The notes under the pieces are model-generated. The model was not told the DNA's origin. It searched no databases and was given only the letters and a program-made list of their open reading frames with translations. From positions 62,001 to 126,000 of IMG/VR virus record IMGVR_UViG_3300036768_001863: DNA of 64,000 bases; one strand, written 5' to 3'. Both the position numbers and the translations under genes were made by a program. This DNA is from a virus. Positions 1-9,237 of this stretch are shown piece by piece (the first letter of the stretch is position 1; every line of letters starts with the position of its first letter).

Positions 1-556
1 GCGTGTTAGAGTCCAGGGCATACTTGTGCCCGTCCAGCTCGTCGTTCTCGGTGGAGGCAGGATGGTCCGTGCCGCCGAGGCCGCCCTCTCTTTTGTCCTC
101 CTTGCCGGCCTTGGCGGACTCCGTTTCGTTCTTAGGGTCTTCGCCCGTGGGCTGGACGTTGGTGCCGATCTGCATTTGGTCGTCTGCAGCCGAGCCGCCG
201 ACGCTGACCGCTTCTCCCTCTGCTGTCTTCTGCCGGCCGCCGGGACGGCGAGCGAAACGCGCGGCCAGGTCGAAGATGTTGAAGGCGCCGTTGGCGCTGC
301 CTACCTTGGCCTCGGATGCATTCTGCACGCTGGGAGGACCTTGGTCCTCGTTGACGTCCTCCGTGTTCTCGTCGAAACGTTCTCCCGTGGTGACGTCCTG
401 CAAGCGGTCATCCACCTCACCGCTTGGATGATCGGTCTCGCCGCCCTGGGAACCAGGTTCGCTGAGAGGCTGATCGTCCTCAGCAGTCTTGATCTGGCCG
501 ACTTGCCGAAGGAACTGCTCGATGGTACGGATCGAATTCTGCGCGGAGGTAGGCAT
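1..556 (-). CDS. Acidic scaffold-like head protein, 3' end cut by window
   Basis: The reading frame opens with ATG at 556 behind AAAGGAGTG and stays open to base 1, giving about 185 residues without a stop. The protein starts MPTSAQNSIRTIEQFL, is rich in Asp, Glu, Gly and Ser, and has a helical stretch FNIFDLAARFARR. The visible end contains GTDHPASTENDELDGHKY, a low-complexity acidic style known from phage scaffolding proteins. It follows the prohead-protease-like gene by about 80 nt, the usual protease-scaffold-capsid order, so the major capsid gene probably lies just left of the window. The scaffold role is inferred from composition and position; no enzyme motif is visible. Confidence 0.6.
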   Translation of the reverse strand, partial: MPTSAQNSIRTIEQFLRQVGQIKTAEDDQPLSEPGSQGGETDHPSGEVDDRLQDVTTGERFDENTEDVNEDQGPPSVQNASEAKVGSANGAFNIFDLAARFARRPGGRQKTAEGEAVSVGGSAADDQMQIGTNVQPTGEDPKNETESAKAGKEDKREGGLGGTDHPASTENDELDGHKYALDSNT

Positions 557-637
557 GTGACTGCACTCCTTTGCAAGTTTCCGGCCGCGTGTGTTCCGTC
601 ACGGCGGCGAGTGGCCTTCGTGGACTGGGCCCGTTGG

Positions 638-2155
638 TTAGCGTGCCTGATTTTGGCAGCACGACAACCTTGCGGTCAAGAGGAAGTCATCATCGGACCC
701 GGCGATCCGCTGCAGGGCGGCCACCTTGTAGACCGCGTAGTCGCGGGCCAGCTCCTCTGCTGCCTGGTCGTCGTGGTCCGCTGCTGCTGTCCTGGCCGGC
801 GCGGCCGCAGCACCTTGCCGCAGCGCGGCCCGCTGCGCGCGCTGGAAAACGGCATTTTTCTCCAGGGAGTAAAGACAGCGCACCCGCTCGGCGTAGCGGC
901 GCTGGCTGGCAGACGCCAGCTTCTCTCCGGGCGCGTAACGGTTCCGCGACAGCCTTCTTTCCAGGCTGCCGTCCGCGATCATGCGACGGTAGACACCAGG
1001 CAGTCGGACGGCGGCGGCAGAGGCCAGCGCTGCGCGCTTGGTCAGGCGGGCAAAATCGCGCAACGGCAGGATGATTTTCTGGTCCGCCAGGGCGCCCAGG
1101 GCAGCGGCCATCTTGACGTTGTCATTGTCGCCCAGGCCAATGGCATCCAGGTCGAAGTCGGGTTGCACGCTGGTGGTGAAGGCGTACCGGGCCGCCGCAT
1201 CTGCCGGGTCGCTGGCTGCGCCGACCTGGTCCTCCAGGTCGGCCAGGCCGTGGGCCAGCTTCACCTGTCCGGCCAGGAAGAGCGCCCGGCGGTCTGCCCA
1301 GGGACCGTCCTGGGCCAGAACCACGTCCAGCGGCGCCAGAACGCCAAGGTCGTCCGCCAGCTGGGCCCCGCCGCGATACCCGGGCAGGAGGTCGGCAGCT
1401 GACTTGGTGAGATAGTCGGCCTTACCGCCGTAGGCGATGCGGTCCGCTGGCCGGAAAACGGCGCTGATGTCGAACCAGTGCGGCTCGTCGTTGTCCACGT
1501 AGAGGATGCGCGCGTCGTTGCCGTGCTTGACTAGACGGGTGAGGTTCTCGGCGCAACCTCCCCCCTTGCAGGAAGCAGACGTGCAATACTCCTCGCGCGA
1601 GCGCGCCCGGTTGCCGCACTCGCTGCACACGTCGTAGGGCACGCGGCACGCCATGCTGACCGGGATGTCGTCACCCCGGGCGAGCTTCTCCAGCTCCCGG
1701 TCGGCCACCCGGCCGCCGTTCCGCTCGGCCGCGGACTTCTCCCTGTTGAGGGCCACCAGAAGCTCGACGCGGCGCATGTCCGGGTTGTAGGCGGACAGCC
1801 GGACCTGGCCGTAGCTGATGTTTGGATCCTTGTTCTTGTGATTGCGGTAAAAACGGGCGAACTTGACGAAGGTGTCGTGGTACTTCTTGCAGACCGCTTC
1901 CCGGAAGGCGTCGCCGTTCCGGTTGGGGCCGTATGCCTCCGACGCCCCCAGAGCGATCAGGTGGACCGGTTCCTCGTCCGCGGCAATCTTGACTGTGTCC
2001 AGGTAGGGCAGGAAGACGTTGGCGGAGCCGGAGGCACGCTTGATGAACTGCCGGCGGTCGTGACCGCGCAGTCTGCCGGATGCCATCTTGACCAGGGATG
2101 CCACCGGGCCGTCAAAGTCCCAGCCGGACGGGCTGACGATCTTGACCATCGCCAT
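638..2155 (-). CDS. Prohead (capsid maturation) protease-like protein
   Basis: 505 residues, ATG behind AGGAGGCAAGAG. Residues about 70-135 carry the block GPNRNGDAFREA, then ARFYRNHKNKDP and RRVELLVALN, which matches the pattern of tailed-phage head maturation proteases (NRNGD..., NH.NKDP, ...RVELL). A Cys-rich insert at about 176-202 (CSECGN, EEYC, CKGGGC) looks like a zinc-binding knuckle. The C-terminal third is Ala/Arg-rich and probably helical. Its place immediately before an acidic scaffold-like gene fits a role cutting the scaffold during head maturation. I cannot assign the catalytic Ser/His pair with certainty. Confidence 0.7.
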   Translation of the reverse strand: MAMVKIVSPSGWDFDGPVASLVKMASGRLRGHDRRQFIKRASGSANVFLPYLDTVKIAADEEPVHLIALGASEAYGPNRNGDAFREAVCKKYHDTFVKFARFYRNHKNKDPNISYGQVRLSAYNPDMRRVELLVALNREKSAAERNGGRVADRELEKLARGDDIPVSMACRVPYDVCSECGNRARSREEYCTSASCKGGGCAENLTRLVKHGNDARILYVDNDEPHWFDISAVFRPADRIAYGGKADYLTKSAADLLPGYRGGAQLADDLGVLAPLDVVLAQDGPWADRRALFLAGQVKLAHGLADLEDQVGAASDPADAAARYAFTTSVQPDFDLDAIGLGDNDNVKMAAALGALADQKIILPLRDFARLTKRAALASAAAVRLPGVYRRMIADGSLERRLSRNRYAPGEKLASASQRRYAERVRCLYSLEKNAVFQRAQRAALRQGAAAAPARTAAADHDDQAAEELARDYAVYKVAALQRIAGSDDDFLLTARLSCCQNQAR

Positions 2156-2176
2156 GAGTTCTCTTGCCTCCTGCTT

Positions 2177-3631
2177 CTACTTCCGCTGTTGCTGCTGTTG
2201 CTGCTGTTGCTGCTGTTGCTGCTGTTGCTGCTGTTGCTGCTGCGTGGTCGTCGTGGGCTTGACGTGCTTCCGTACCAGCTCGCGCAGGCTTTCATGCCGC
2301 TTCGCTTCATCTCGTCTGACGTTGTACAACAGCTCTAATGCTGGCGGTAATGCATAGACTGCTAACCGGCCGCCGACACGTACGCCCTTGCTGGGCGAGG
2401 CGTACTGGTACGGTCCAATCCGGCGCAAGGGTCGTCCTGCCTGTCCCTCGGGAGATTTAAGGTAGCCCTCCTGCTTGTATTCGGAAAGTTGGTGGCGGGT
2501 AAGTTGCATCTTGACGGGATGGTCGATGCCTGTGGATTGAGTGCTTAATTGCGGTTCTCCTCCTGTGGTGGTTCCTCCTTTCGTGGTTTCTCCTTTCGTT
2601 GTTATCTTCGCCGGCGGGTTGTAAATCACCTCCGCTAAGACTTCGTCACGAGGCCCCGTCGTCGTGGAGGCTCTGCTCAGCAGTTCCATTGCCGTCATGC
2701 CTTTCTCTCTGCCCGTCGCCAATGTGGAATAAACCCTCTCCATTCGTTCGGGAGTAGCACCAGGCTTTGGGGTTTTGAGGTCGGGAGCAGTTCCTTTTTC
2801 GGCACTAACTCTATTCAAGATGTTGATGACTTCTTCTGGCAATGGTGGATTGATTTCTCTCATTCCCTTAGCCAGATGCAATGGTTCAATAGAAGCCTTC
2901 GGCCGGAGGTAGCCGACGCGGAGCCATTCCCCCGTGCGCAGTGGCTGAGTATGTGTCAGGATGTCAACGACCCCCAGGGCCGGCAGGATGGAAGAAGAGA
3001 CCGGCAGATTCTTGTCTATGAACGTGTCGCCTCCTCGCCAGGGTTGAAACGTCCTCTTCGCCACGGCTGCCAGGTTTTCGTAGATGTTGCCAGCGTACCT
3101 TCGGGCCGTGGAAGGCTCGGCGGTCAGATTCCTGACCTGTTCAGACAGCTCATCCAGCTTATTCTCGTCGATTACCACTTTCTTGCCGCCGCCGATGTCC
3201 ACCTCGATCTTTTTCCCTCCACTTGCATCTCCTCCTCCACTGCCGCTACTCCCCTTGTTGCCGCTTCCACCCTGGCCGGAGCCGGCGGCCGGGCCACCTA
3301 CTCCCATCAGGTGGGCGGCCCCTCCGCCCACTATGGTGCCCGCCAGACCGCCAAGCAGGGCAGGACCGAGGATGCTCCTCCGCTCGTGCTCTTCCTTTTC
3401 CTGGTTGCTCCAGATGGTGCCCAGTCCACCAATGGCAGCGCCGCCGACTCCGCCAATCAGGGCGCTCGCGGCCGTCGGGTTGGCCTTGGCCCATTCGCCA
3501 AAGGAGGTAAGGAAGTCGCGCTCTTTCTGGGCCTTCTTCTCCAACGGGGTCGGTAGGCGCGTGCGCAGCTCCACGGCGCGGCGGGCCAGTGCCTCCACCG
3601 CTCCTTCCAACGTGGTCCGGTCGGGGTGCAT
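2177..3631 (-). CDS. Glycine-zipper virion-like protein with polyglutamine tail
   Basis: 484 residues, ATG behind GGGAGGTAGG. Residues 50-115 have two Gly/Ala-rich hydrophobic stretches (SALIGGVGGAAIGGLG and ALLGGLAGTIVGGG), consistent with membrane-inserting or glycine-zipper helices. A Gly/Ser linker follows, then a mixed region, and the protein ends in about 22 consecutive Gln before the final RK. I recognise no enzyme domain. Similar architecture recurs in several genes of this window, which suggests a family of internal head or DNA-ejection proteins. That function is inferred only from style and from position beside the head genes. Confidence 0.6.
   Translation of the reverse strand: MHPDRTTLEGAVEALARRAVELRTRLPTPLEKKAQKERDFLTSFGEWAKANPTAASALIGGVGGAAIGGLGTIWSNQEKEEHERRSILGPALLGGLAGTIVGGGAAHLMGVGGPAAGSGQGGSGNKGSSGSGGGDASGGKKIEVDIGGGKKVVIDENKLDELSEQVRNLTAEPSTARRYAGNIYENLAAVAKRTFQPWRGGDTFIDKNLPVSSSILPALGVVDILTHTQPLRTGEWLRVGYLRPKASIEPLHLAKGMREINPPLPEEVINILNRVSAEKGTAPDLKTPKPGATPERMERVYSTLATGREKGMTAMELLSRASTTTGPRDEVLAEVIYNPPAKITTKGETTKGGTTTGGEPQLSTQSTGIDHPVKMQLTRHQLSEYKQEGYLKSPEGQAGRPLRRIGPYQYASPSKGVRVGGRLAVYALPPALELLYNVRRDEAKRHESLRELVRKHVKPTTTTQQQQQQQQQQQQQQQQQQQRK
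2182..2241 (-). repeat. CAG/CAA microsatellite encoding polyGln
   Basis: Short tandem repeat (CTGCTGTTG units on the + strand) at the 3' end of the preceding CDS. On the coding strand it alternates CAA and CAG codons, so the protein tract is pure Gln although the DNA is not a perfect triplet repeat. Confidence 0.9.
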
Positions 3632-3677
3632 GGCAACCTACCTCCCTGTCTCCTCCTGTCTTTGCCAGCTGTCCGTC

Positions 3678-5018
3678 CTAGCCAAGCACCGACTTGGGTG
3701 CCGAGGCGATCTCCTTCGTGAAAGGAGTTATATCCCTGCTCTGGGCCATGATCCGCTCCGTGTCTGCCAGTTCCTTGGCCTCGAACGGCTCCATCAGCCC
3801 CGCCAGCCGACGGTGCAGTACCGGCCGCAGCAGGGCCGCGTTGTCCGCCACGCGCGGCGCCACCTGGGAGATCTCGTTGTATGCCTGGAGTACCTTGTCC
3901 GGGTCGTAACCCGAAATGGGGTCGTCCGGGTCCGTCATGAATCGGGTCAGCATGGCATGCGACCGGATCTTGCGCAGCTCGTTCCGGTGGGTCGGGTCTT
4001 CCAGTTCTAGCCAGATGTCCTCCAGCAGCTCCTTCTTGGTCTGGGGCACGTTTTCCAGCAGGCGGGACACCATCGAGCCTGCCGTGGCAGCAATCGGAGT
4101 GTTGAACATCACAATGTCAGCGGCCGCCTTGTCACTGCCTCGTTGCGGTCCCGGCGGCCGTGGACCGCTGGCCTGAACGAAAGGGCGGAACGCTTCCTCC
4201 CGTACCGTGGCTTCCTTGGTCCGGCAGGCTGCCAGGGCCTGGCGGGCACGGACGCAGTCCTCCGCCGCCTGGATGCAGGCGCGGATGGAAGAGAACGGCT
4301 CGCTCTCCAGGTCCAGGGGCGACTTCTGGACCGTCAGTCCTGCCGCGGCCCGCTTCTCGCGTAGGTGGGCCTGAGAGTAGACCAGGTCAAGGAGCGGCGG
4401 CGCCGCGTTGCCGAAATAGGTCCGGGCCGCCTGCTCGACCGCGGCGAACGGCAGCCGGTCACGCGCCGTTTTCTTGAAGTAGTGTACCAGGCCGCCGACA
4501 TGGTGCCGGACCCGGTCGGCCGCCGCCGCTGCCCGGCGCGACCATTCCTCGGTCATCTGCTGGTGCCGCTGCACCGCGCCGTAGGCCCTGTGCAGCGCCG
4601 CCATTGAGTCCCGCGGATACGGCGCCGGGCGGTCAGCCAGAGGCGGCATCTCCCGCGCCGCCTTCTCCCGTGCGGGCCGCTTCCACCAGCGGTCCGGCGG
4701 GGAAGCATACTCATCCGGTAGGCGCTCCGACGCTTTCTTCTCGCCGCCGTAGAGATCGGCAATGACCTTCTCCGGGTCCGCCAGCGGATAGCTGGCCAGC
4801 TTGTCCAGGACGTTGCCGCCGCTCTGCCACTGGCCCAGCTGCCGGCCAGTGTTGTAGGCGTGGGCCACCAGCCGGATCTTGCCCGGCCCGAACTTCTCTT
4901 CCCGGGCAACCTTGGCCAGGGCCTGGTCCGGCGCCATGCCCCCTTCCACCAGGTCGTTGGCGCGCCGGACCGCTTCCACCAGCTGCTGCTCTTCCGCCGA
5001 GTCGATGGTCTGGACCAT
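3678..5018 (-). CDS. Hypothetical virion-region protein, helical
   Basis: 446 residues, ATG behind GGAGGGACGGC. The N-terminus (MVQTIDSAEEQQLVEAVRR, then GMAPDQALAKVARE) looks like a small helical domain also found at the start of other phage structural proteins. The remainder is mostly charged helix, with a C-terminal half about 295-446 of mixed composition. No signal peptide, clear membrane segment or catalytic motif is visible. It sits in a tight co-directional run between the polyGln protein and the 345-residue gene (gaps about 20-45 nt), so it is probably co-expressed with the head genes. Function unknown. Confidence 0.6.
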   Translation of the reverse strand: MVQTIDSAEEQQLVEAVRRANDLVEGGMAPDQALAKVAREEKFGPGKIRLVAHAYNTGRQLGQWQSGGNVLDKLASYPLADPEKVIADLYGGEKKASERLPDEYASPPDRWWKRPAREKAAREMPPLADRPAPYPRDSMAALHRAYGAVQRHQQMTEEWSRRAAAAADRVRHHVGGLVHYFKKTARDRLPFAAVEQAARTYFGNAAPPLLDLVYSQAHLREKRAAAGLTVQKSPLDLESEPFSSIRACIQAAEDCVRARQALAACRTKEATVREEAFRPFVQASGPRPPGPQRGSDKAAADIVMFNTPIAATAGSMVSRLLENVPQTKKELLEDIWLELEDPTHRNELRKIRSHAMLTRFMTDPDDPISGYDPDKVLQAYNEISQVAPRVADNAALLRPVLHRRLAGLMEPFEAKELADTERIMAQSRDITPFTKEIASAPKSVLG

Positions 5019-5039
5019 GCCGTCCCTCCTTCCTTCTCG

Positions 5040-6077
5040 TTAGGGCAGCGGCGCCTCCTTGCGCGCGGCAGCGCCGGACTTCCGGCTGGGAGCCGGCAAC
5101 TTGTCCGGCCAGTCCTTGCCCAGGTCCGGCGCCTGCCCTCCGGCCGCGACCTGGAGCAGCTCATCATCGCGCAGCTCGGCCGCCATGCGGTCGAAGCGAC
5201 CGACCTCCGTGTCGCGGTATACCTTGTCCCCCTCGTCGCCGAAGGCCCAGGGGATCTCGTCGATCATGGCCTGGATGTGCCGCTCCGTGACTGTCCGTTG
5301 CTGCTCGCGCGACTCCTCCGAGCGCTCGAACTCGATGATGCGGGCGTGGATCTGGAACAGCTCCATCGCGTTGTACTTGTTGACCTCGAACTGGAGCGCC
5401 GCCTGCACGGAGCGCCGCCGGATGATGGCCGCCCAGGTCGCGTCCAGCCAGTTGGCCATGTCATCTGGCGACGTCAGCGGCTTGCCGACAGGCAGCGCGT
5501 GGATGAAAAAGTCAACCAGGTGCGGGCCGCCGAAGTAGGCGAACAGCTTGAGCGAGGCGTCTAGGAACGGGTGAGCCACGGTGCTGTCACGCGGCATGAC
5601 CACGCCGTCGTGGCTGACCGGCGCGGGGGCATAGTGCCGGTCGAACGCGGGCAGCAGCACCTGCTTGGTGATCCAGTCCCGCGCGTTCAGGTGCTCGACC
5701 ACGTTGAAGAACAGTGCCTCGTACCAGCGGATGGCGCCTGGCGTCGTCTTCATGACCTCGGCGATGTGCTCGAAGCTCTGTCGGGCCAGCAGGCGCGCCT
5801 CGATGAACAGGGCCCCTTCCGGCTCGCTGCTGTACCGCTCGTGGAACTCGTGCGCGTAGTACAGGTCGGGCATGTCCCAGAACAGGCGCTCGCGGTCAGC
5901 TTCGCTTTCGATGTGCTGCCAGCGCAGCTGGAACTTGCGCGCGGCCCGGATGAACTCGTCGTCGTGCCGCGTGCAGCGGCCGGGATTGGACCAGCGCATC
6001 ATGGACATGACCCGTTCCCAGCGCCAGTCTGGCCGACAGAAGAAGCTCTTCTTCTGATAGGTGGCGTTCAACTTCAT
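5040..6077 (-). CDS. Hypothetical protein with a helix-turn-helix-like segment
   Basis: 345 residues, ATG behind GGGGAGAGGAC. Residues about 90-125 (EARLLARQSFEHIAEVMKT then TPGAIRWYEALFFNV) read like a helix-turn-helix followed by a long helix, resembling regions seen in large-phage hypothetical proteins. The N-terminus is Trp/Arg-rich (PDWRWERVMSMMRW). The last 30 residues are Lys/Pro/Ala-rich and probably disordered. It could bind DNA or be a packaging or head-completion protein, but I see nothing that decides this. Confidence 0.55.
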   Translation of the reverse strand: MKLNATYQKKSFFCRPDWRWERVMSMMRWSNPGRCTRHDDEFIRAARKFQLRWQHIESEADRERLFWDMPDLYYAHEFHERYSSEPEGALFIEARLLARQSFEHIAEVMKTTPGAIRWYEALFFNVVEHLNARDWITKQVLLPAFDRHYAPAPVSHDGVVMPRDSTVAHPFLDASLKLFAYFGGPHLVDFFIHALPVGKPLTSPDDMANWLDATWAAIIRRRSVQAALQFEVNKYNAMELFQIHARIIEFERSEESREQQRTVTERHIQAMIDEIPWAFGDEGDKVYRDTEVGRFDRMAAELRDDELLQVAAGGQAPDLGKDWPDKLPAPSRKSGAAARKEAPLP

Positions 6078-6092
6078 GCTTGTCCTCTCCCC

Positions 6093-6554
6093 TTACTGGC
6101 CCACGCACTGTTCGCCGCCGATGCACAGGGCAAACTTCTTCGCGCCGGACCCCTGCGGCGCGATCTTGACGTACAGCTTGCGCACGTTGCCGAGCTGCCG
6201 CCCGGGCGGCTGCCGGTCCTGACTGTAGAATATGAAGCCGTAGCCACCGGTGGCCGTGTCCGAGAAGTAGATGAGCTTGCCGTTGCTGCCGTGCAGGTCG
6301 GGCGTGACCCGATAGCAGTCGGGCGGGATCGGACCCGTCTCGGATCCGACCGTGTCGGACATCTCCGTCCCCTCCAGCACGCTGACGTGGTTGTACAGGG
6401 CCACGGTCAGGTCGGCGAGGACGCCGTCGTACTGGACCACGATGATCTTCGAGACCGACGTGCGGCTCGGAAAGTCCACCGCGACAACCCGAGCGTCGCC
6501 ACCCTGGATCTCGATGCCCGACATTGGCGGAATTTCGTAAGGCACGCCCCCCAT
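6093..6554 (-). CDS. Small beta-rich virion-like protein
   Basis: 153 residues, ATG behind GAGGAACTAGC. The sequence alternates hydrophobic and polar residues (ARVVAVDFPSRTSVSKIIVV, LADLTVALYNHVSVL), as expected for a beta-sandwich such as a small head or tail decoration protein. No catalytic motif is seen. It ends in a Cys-containing tail, LCIGGEQCVGQ. It lies 15 nt before the next gene in the morphogenesis run. Function unknown. Confidence 0.55.
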   Translation of the reverse strand: MGGVPYEIPPMSGIEIQGGDARVVAVDFPSRTSVSKIIVVQYDGVLADLTVALYNHVSVLEGTEMSDTVGSETGPIPPDCYRVTPDLHGSNGKLIYFSDTATGGYGFIFYSQDRQPPGRQLGNVRKLYVKIAPQGSGAKKFALCIGGEQCVGQ

Positions 6555-6556
6555 TG

Positions 6557-9202
6557 CTAGTTCCTCGCTGCTTCCAGGACGCTGGGCTCGGACGGGTCGG
6601 GGTTGCCCACGCCGTCCAGCAGGCTGCCGATGCCCTTGACTGTCTTCTCCTGGAGGAACAGGCAGACGTCGCCCAGCGTCTCAAAGGCGTTCCGGATGGA
6701 GTCCTCCAGCTCGGGCAAGTCTTGCTTGCCGTAGCGGTCCTCGAACTCCTCCTGGTGCCAGTAGAACATGAACAGGATCCGTCCCAGCTTGTCCAGCGCC
6801 TTCATCAGGTCGCCCAGGTAGCGGTCGATGAGGGTTTCCTGCCGCACCGACTTGAGCATGCCGCTTATCATGGCGGTGTCGAAGACCTCCTTCTGCCCGG
6901 ACATGACCGCCTGCTGCGCCACCTGCATGGCCCGCTCGTCCGGCAGGTAGAAGGGGTCGTAGGCGGACGGGTTGGCCAGCTGGGACGACAGCGCGTCCAC
7001 CGGCAGGAACTCCTCCTGCGGGTAGATGGCAGGGACCGCGCCCAGGCCGCTGGGCTCGACCCCCAATAGCGGCGGCGGGAGCGCGGGCGCCTGCGGCCCC
7101 GGTTGCAGGTCCGTTCCCAGAGGCAGAGGGAAGCCCTGGCCGTACTTGACGAAGTAGGTGACGGGGCGGCCGCGCAGCCGGCTGGCGGCTGCTTCCTTGA
7201 GCATGAGGCGTGCCTGCTTCTCGCGCAGGCCGTGGTCGCGCACCAGGGAGATGAGCGCCGCCTTCTTGGACATGCGCTCCTGTCCGCGCTCGCTCCGGAT
7301 CCACACCTCGCCGGCACCCGTGTCGTGCAACCGCACCTGCGGCAGCGTGCCTTGCAGCATGAACTGGACGTCAATCAGGTTGCCTGGCTGGATCGGAGTA
7401 TCAGCCGAGCCACTGTGGCCGCTGTCCTTCGCCTCGTCGTCCTCTTCCGCCCCGGAAGGCGCTTCGACCGTGATGACCTTGTAGTCTGCCGGCACGTACA
7501 GCTCTCCGTTGACCGAGCGCAGGCCGGAGCCCCGCCGCCGGTTGATGACCAGCCAGTCGCCTCCTTGACCGTAGACCATCCACTCGCGGTGGCGCGGCCA
7601 TTGCCTCCGGGCCGCTTGGCCAGGAGGGACGTCCCACCAGCGCACCTGGTCCTGCCATTCCACCCGGTAAGTGCCGTCGCCGTAGTCCTCCAGCACGCGG
7701 AACGGCACCGTACCCGAGCCGTTGGCGTGCAGGGCGACATAGGTGCCGCCCTCTTCCAGGCTGTCCACGCTGTCCAGGCCACGGACATAGTCCACGAAGT
7801 CCTGGCGCACCGGACAGTCGCAGGTCTTGACCCAGATGTTGTGGCGGTGCGTGTTTAGCCAGTCCCGCGGCCGTTCCCGCCGCAGCACCAGATAGAAGTC
7901 CTCGCGGCCGCGGCCGGAGTGAGGATGGCAGATGACCACCATCTCCTGGAAAGTGCCCGGCTTCTCCAGCACTTCGTACAGGCCGCTCTCCGCCGGGTTG
8001 GCCAGCTCCATCCGGACCTGCGTGTTGTAGGCGATGCTGGTGTCGTCACCGTGCGGGTCGCGCTGGTCCCGGATGAGTACCGTGTCGCGCAGCAGCCGCT
8101 CCCGTTCCTCCTCGGTCAGCTCGTCCTTGTTGACCGTGATGGGCACGTCGCCGTCCACGTCCAGGGCGATGACGGTCAGGCTGGCCTTCTTGGGCTCCTG
8201 CTCCTGCTCTGCCTCGTTCAGCAGCGCCGGCTGGGGCTGCTTATTCTTTTTGTTGCGCCGCAAGGGACGGGGAGGAACGATGTAGGACTCCGCTGCCTTG
8301 GTGACGAGGCTGTCCGCCGTGACCAGGGCCTGCTCGGCCAGGCGGCGGAAGAAGTCGGCGCCGTAGAACTGGTCGAAGCCTTTTTTGATGAGAGGATACT
8401 TCAGGTAGCACTGCTCGAAGGCTAGCTTGAGCAGAGGGAAGTCCGCCAGGAAGCCGGACAGGTCGAACCGGTGCGCATGGGGTGCCAGGGCAGCCTTCCA
8501 GGGGGACGCCACGACCTGGTCCAGGCGCAGGTCGGTGGCGTCCTTGACCAGGTCGGGGTACAGGGCACTAGCCTTTCCGACTGCCAGGGCGCAGGCAAGC
8601 GGAAGGAATGGCCGGGCCCAAGCGGCAACGTGGACCGGCAACACCTGGCCGTGCCGGTCGGCGGCATACTTGGAGACGGACGGCGGCAGCTGGAGGCGGG
8701 TCAGATTGGGCATCAGGCCGCCAAGCTGGAAGGTGGTCTGATCGGACGGCTCTCCCAGGGTGTGGGGCAGGCGCGAGATCAGGTGGTTGACCCAGTTCTC
8801 CTTCAGGGGGACAAAGGTGTTGTACTTCTTGATGTAGAGCAGCTCGTGCCCTTTCAGGTCGCCATTGAGGAAGAAGCAGGGGACGTAGAGCCACTGGTCT
8901 CCCACCTTGAAGCCGAACAGGCCCACCGCCTTGGTGTTGTCCTCGTTGCGGTCCACGAGCTGGAAGCCGATAATGAAGTCCAGCAGGCGCGGGCTCTTGT
9001 CCTTGATGTAGGAGTAGGCAAGCGAGGAGAATGCCTGCTCGAACCCTTGCTCCTGCTCGCCGCCCAGGGACGCTGTCTTGAAGTGGGTGGTAGCACAGGA
9101 GCGCAGGTGCTGCCGGAGCGCCCGCGGCGGCAGGGCCGAGCGCCAGTAGGAACCGACCGCCGTGGCCCGTTTCTCGAACAGCGACTTGCGCGCGGTGTAC
9201 AT
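6557..9202 (-). CDS. Large virion-associated protein, unknown function
   Basis: 881 residues from the ATG at 9202, which has GAGGTG about 9 nt upstream. The frame is open further back to a TTG at 9241 that overlaps the preceding stop but has no ribosome-binding site. The N-terminal region (about 60-190) is rich in aromatic and hydrophobic residues (LLDFIIGFQLVDRNED, GDQWLYVPCFFLNGD). The middle contains acidic linkers, and the C-terminus is helical (RQETLIDRYLGDLMKAL). A portal-like or adaptor role is possible from size and position, but I do not recognise a portal fold. Confidence 0.6.
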   Translation of the reverse strand: MYTARKSLFEKRATAVGSYWRSALPPRALRQHLRSCATTHFKTASLGGEQEQGFEQAFSSLAYSYIKDKSPRLLDFIIGFQLVDRNEDNTKAVGLFGFKVGDQWLYVPCFFLNGDLKGHELLYIKKYNTFVPLKENWVNHLISRLPHTLGEPSDQTTFQLGGLMPNLTRLQLPPSVSKYAADRHGQVLPVHVAAWARPFLPLACALAVGKASALYPDLVKDATDLRLDQVVASPWKAALAPHAHRFDLSGFLADFPLLKLAFEQCYLKYPLIKKGFDQFYGADFFRRLAEQALVTADSLVTKAAESYIVPPRPLRRNKKNKQPQPALLNEAEQEQEPKKASLTVIALDVDGDVPITVNKDELTEEERERLLRDTVLIRDQRDPHGDDTSIAYNTQVRMELANPAESGLYEVLEKPGTFQEMVVICHPHSGRGREDFYLVLRRERPRDWLNTHRHNIWVKTCDCPVRQDFVDYVRGLDSVDSLEEGGTYVALHANGSGTVPFRVLEDYGDGTYRVEWQDQVRWWDVPPGQAARRQWPRHREWMVYGQGGDWLVINRRRGSGLRSVNGELYVPADYKVITVEAPSGAEEDDEAKDSGHSGSADTPIQPGNLIDVQFMLQGTLPQVRLHDTGAGEVWIRSERGQERMSKKAALISLVRDHGLREKQARLMLKEAAASRLRGRPVTYFVKYGQGFPLPLGTDLQPGPQAPALPPPLLGVEPSGLGAVPAIYPQEEFLPVDALSSQLANPSAYDPFYLPDERAMQVAQQAVMSGQKEVFDTAMISGMLKSVRQETLIDRYLGDLMKALDKLGRILFMFYWHQEEFEDRYGKQDLPELEDSIRNAFETLGDVCLFLQEKTVKGIGSLLDGVGNPDPSEPSVLEAARN

Positions 9203-9237
9203 GGCTGACGTCACCTCGTCCTTGTTCCTGGTCACGG

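Noticed and set aside
26-1402. Long plus-strand ORFs antisense to the protease and scaffold genes, and similar plus-strand ORFs throughout
   Set aside because: Their composition is Arg/Pro/Gly/Ala shadow sequence, they lack ribosome-binding sites, and the opposite frames encode recognisable proteins. High GC creates long spurious frames.
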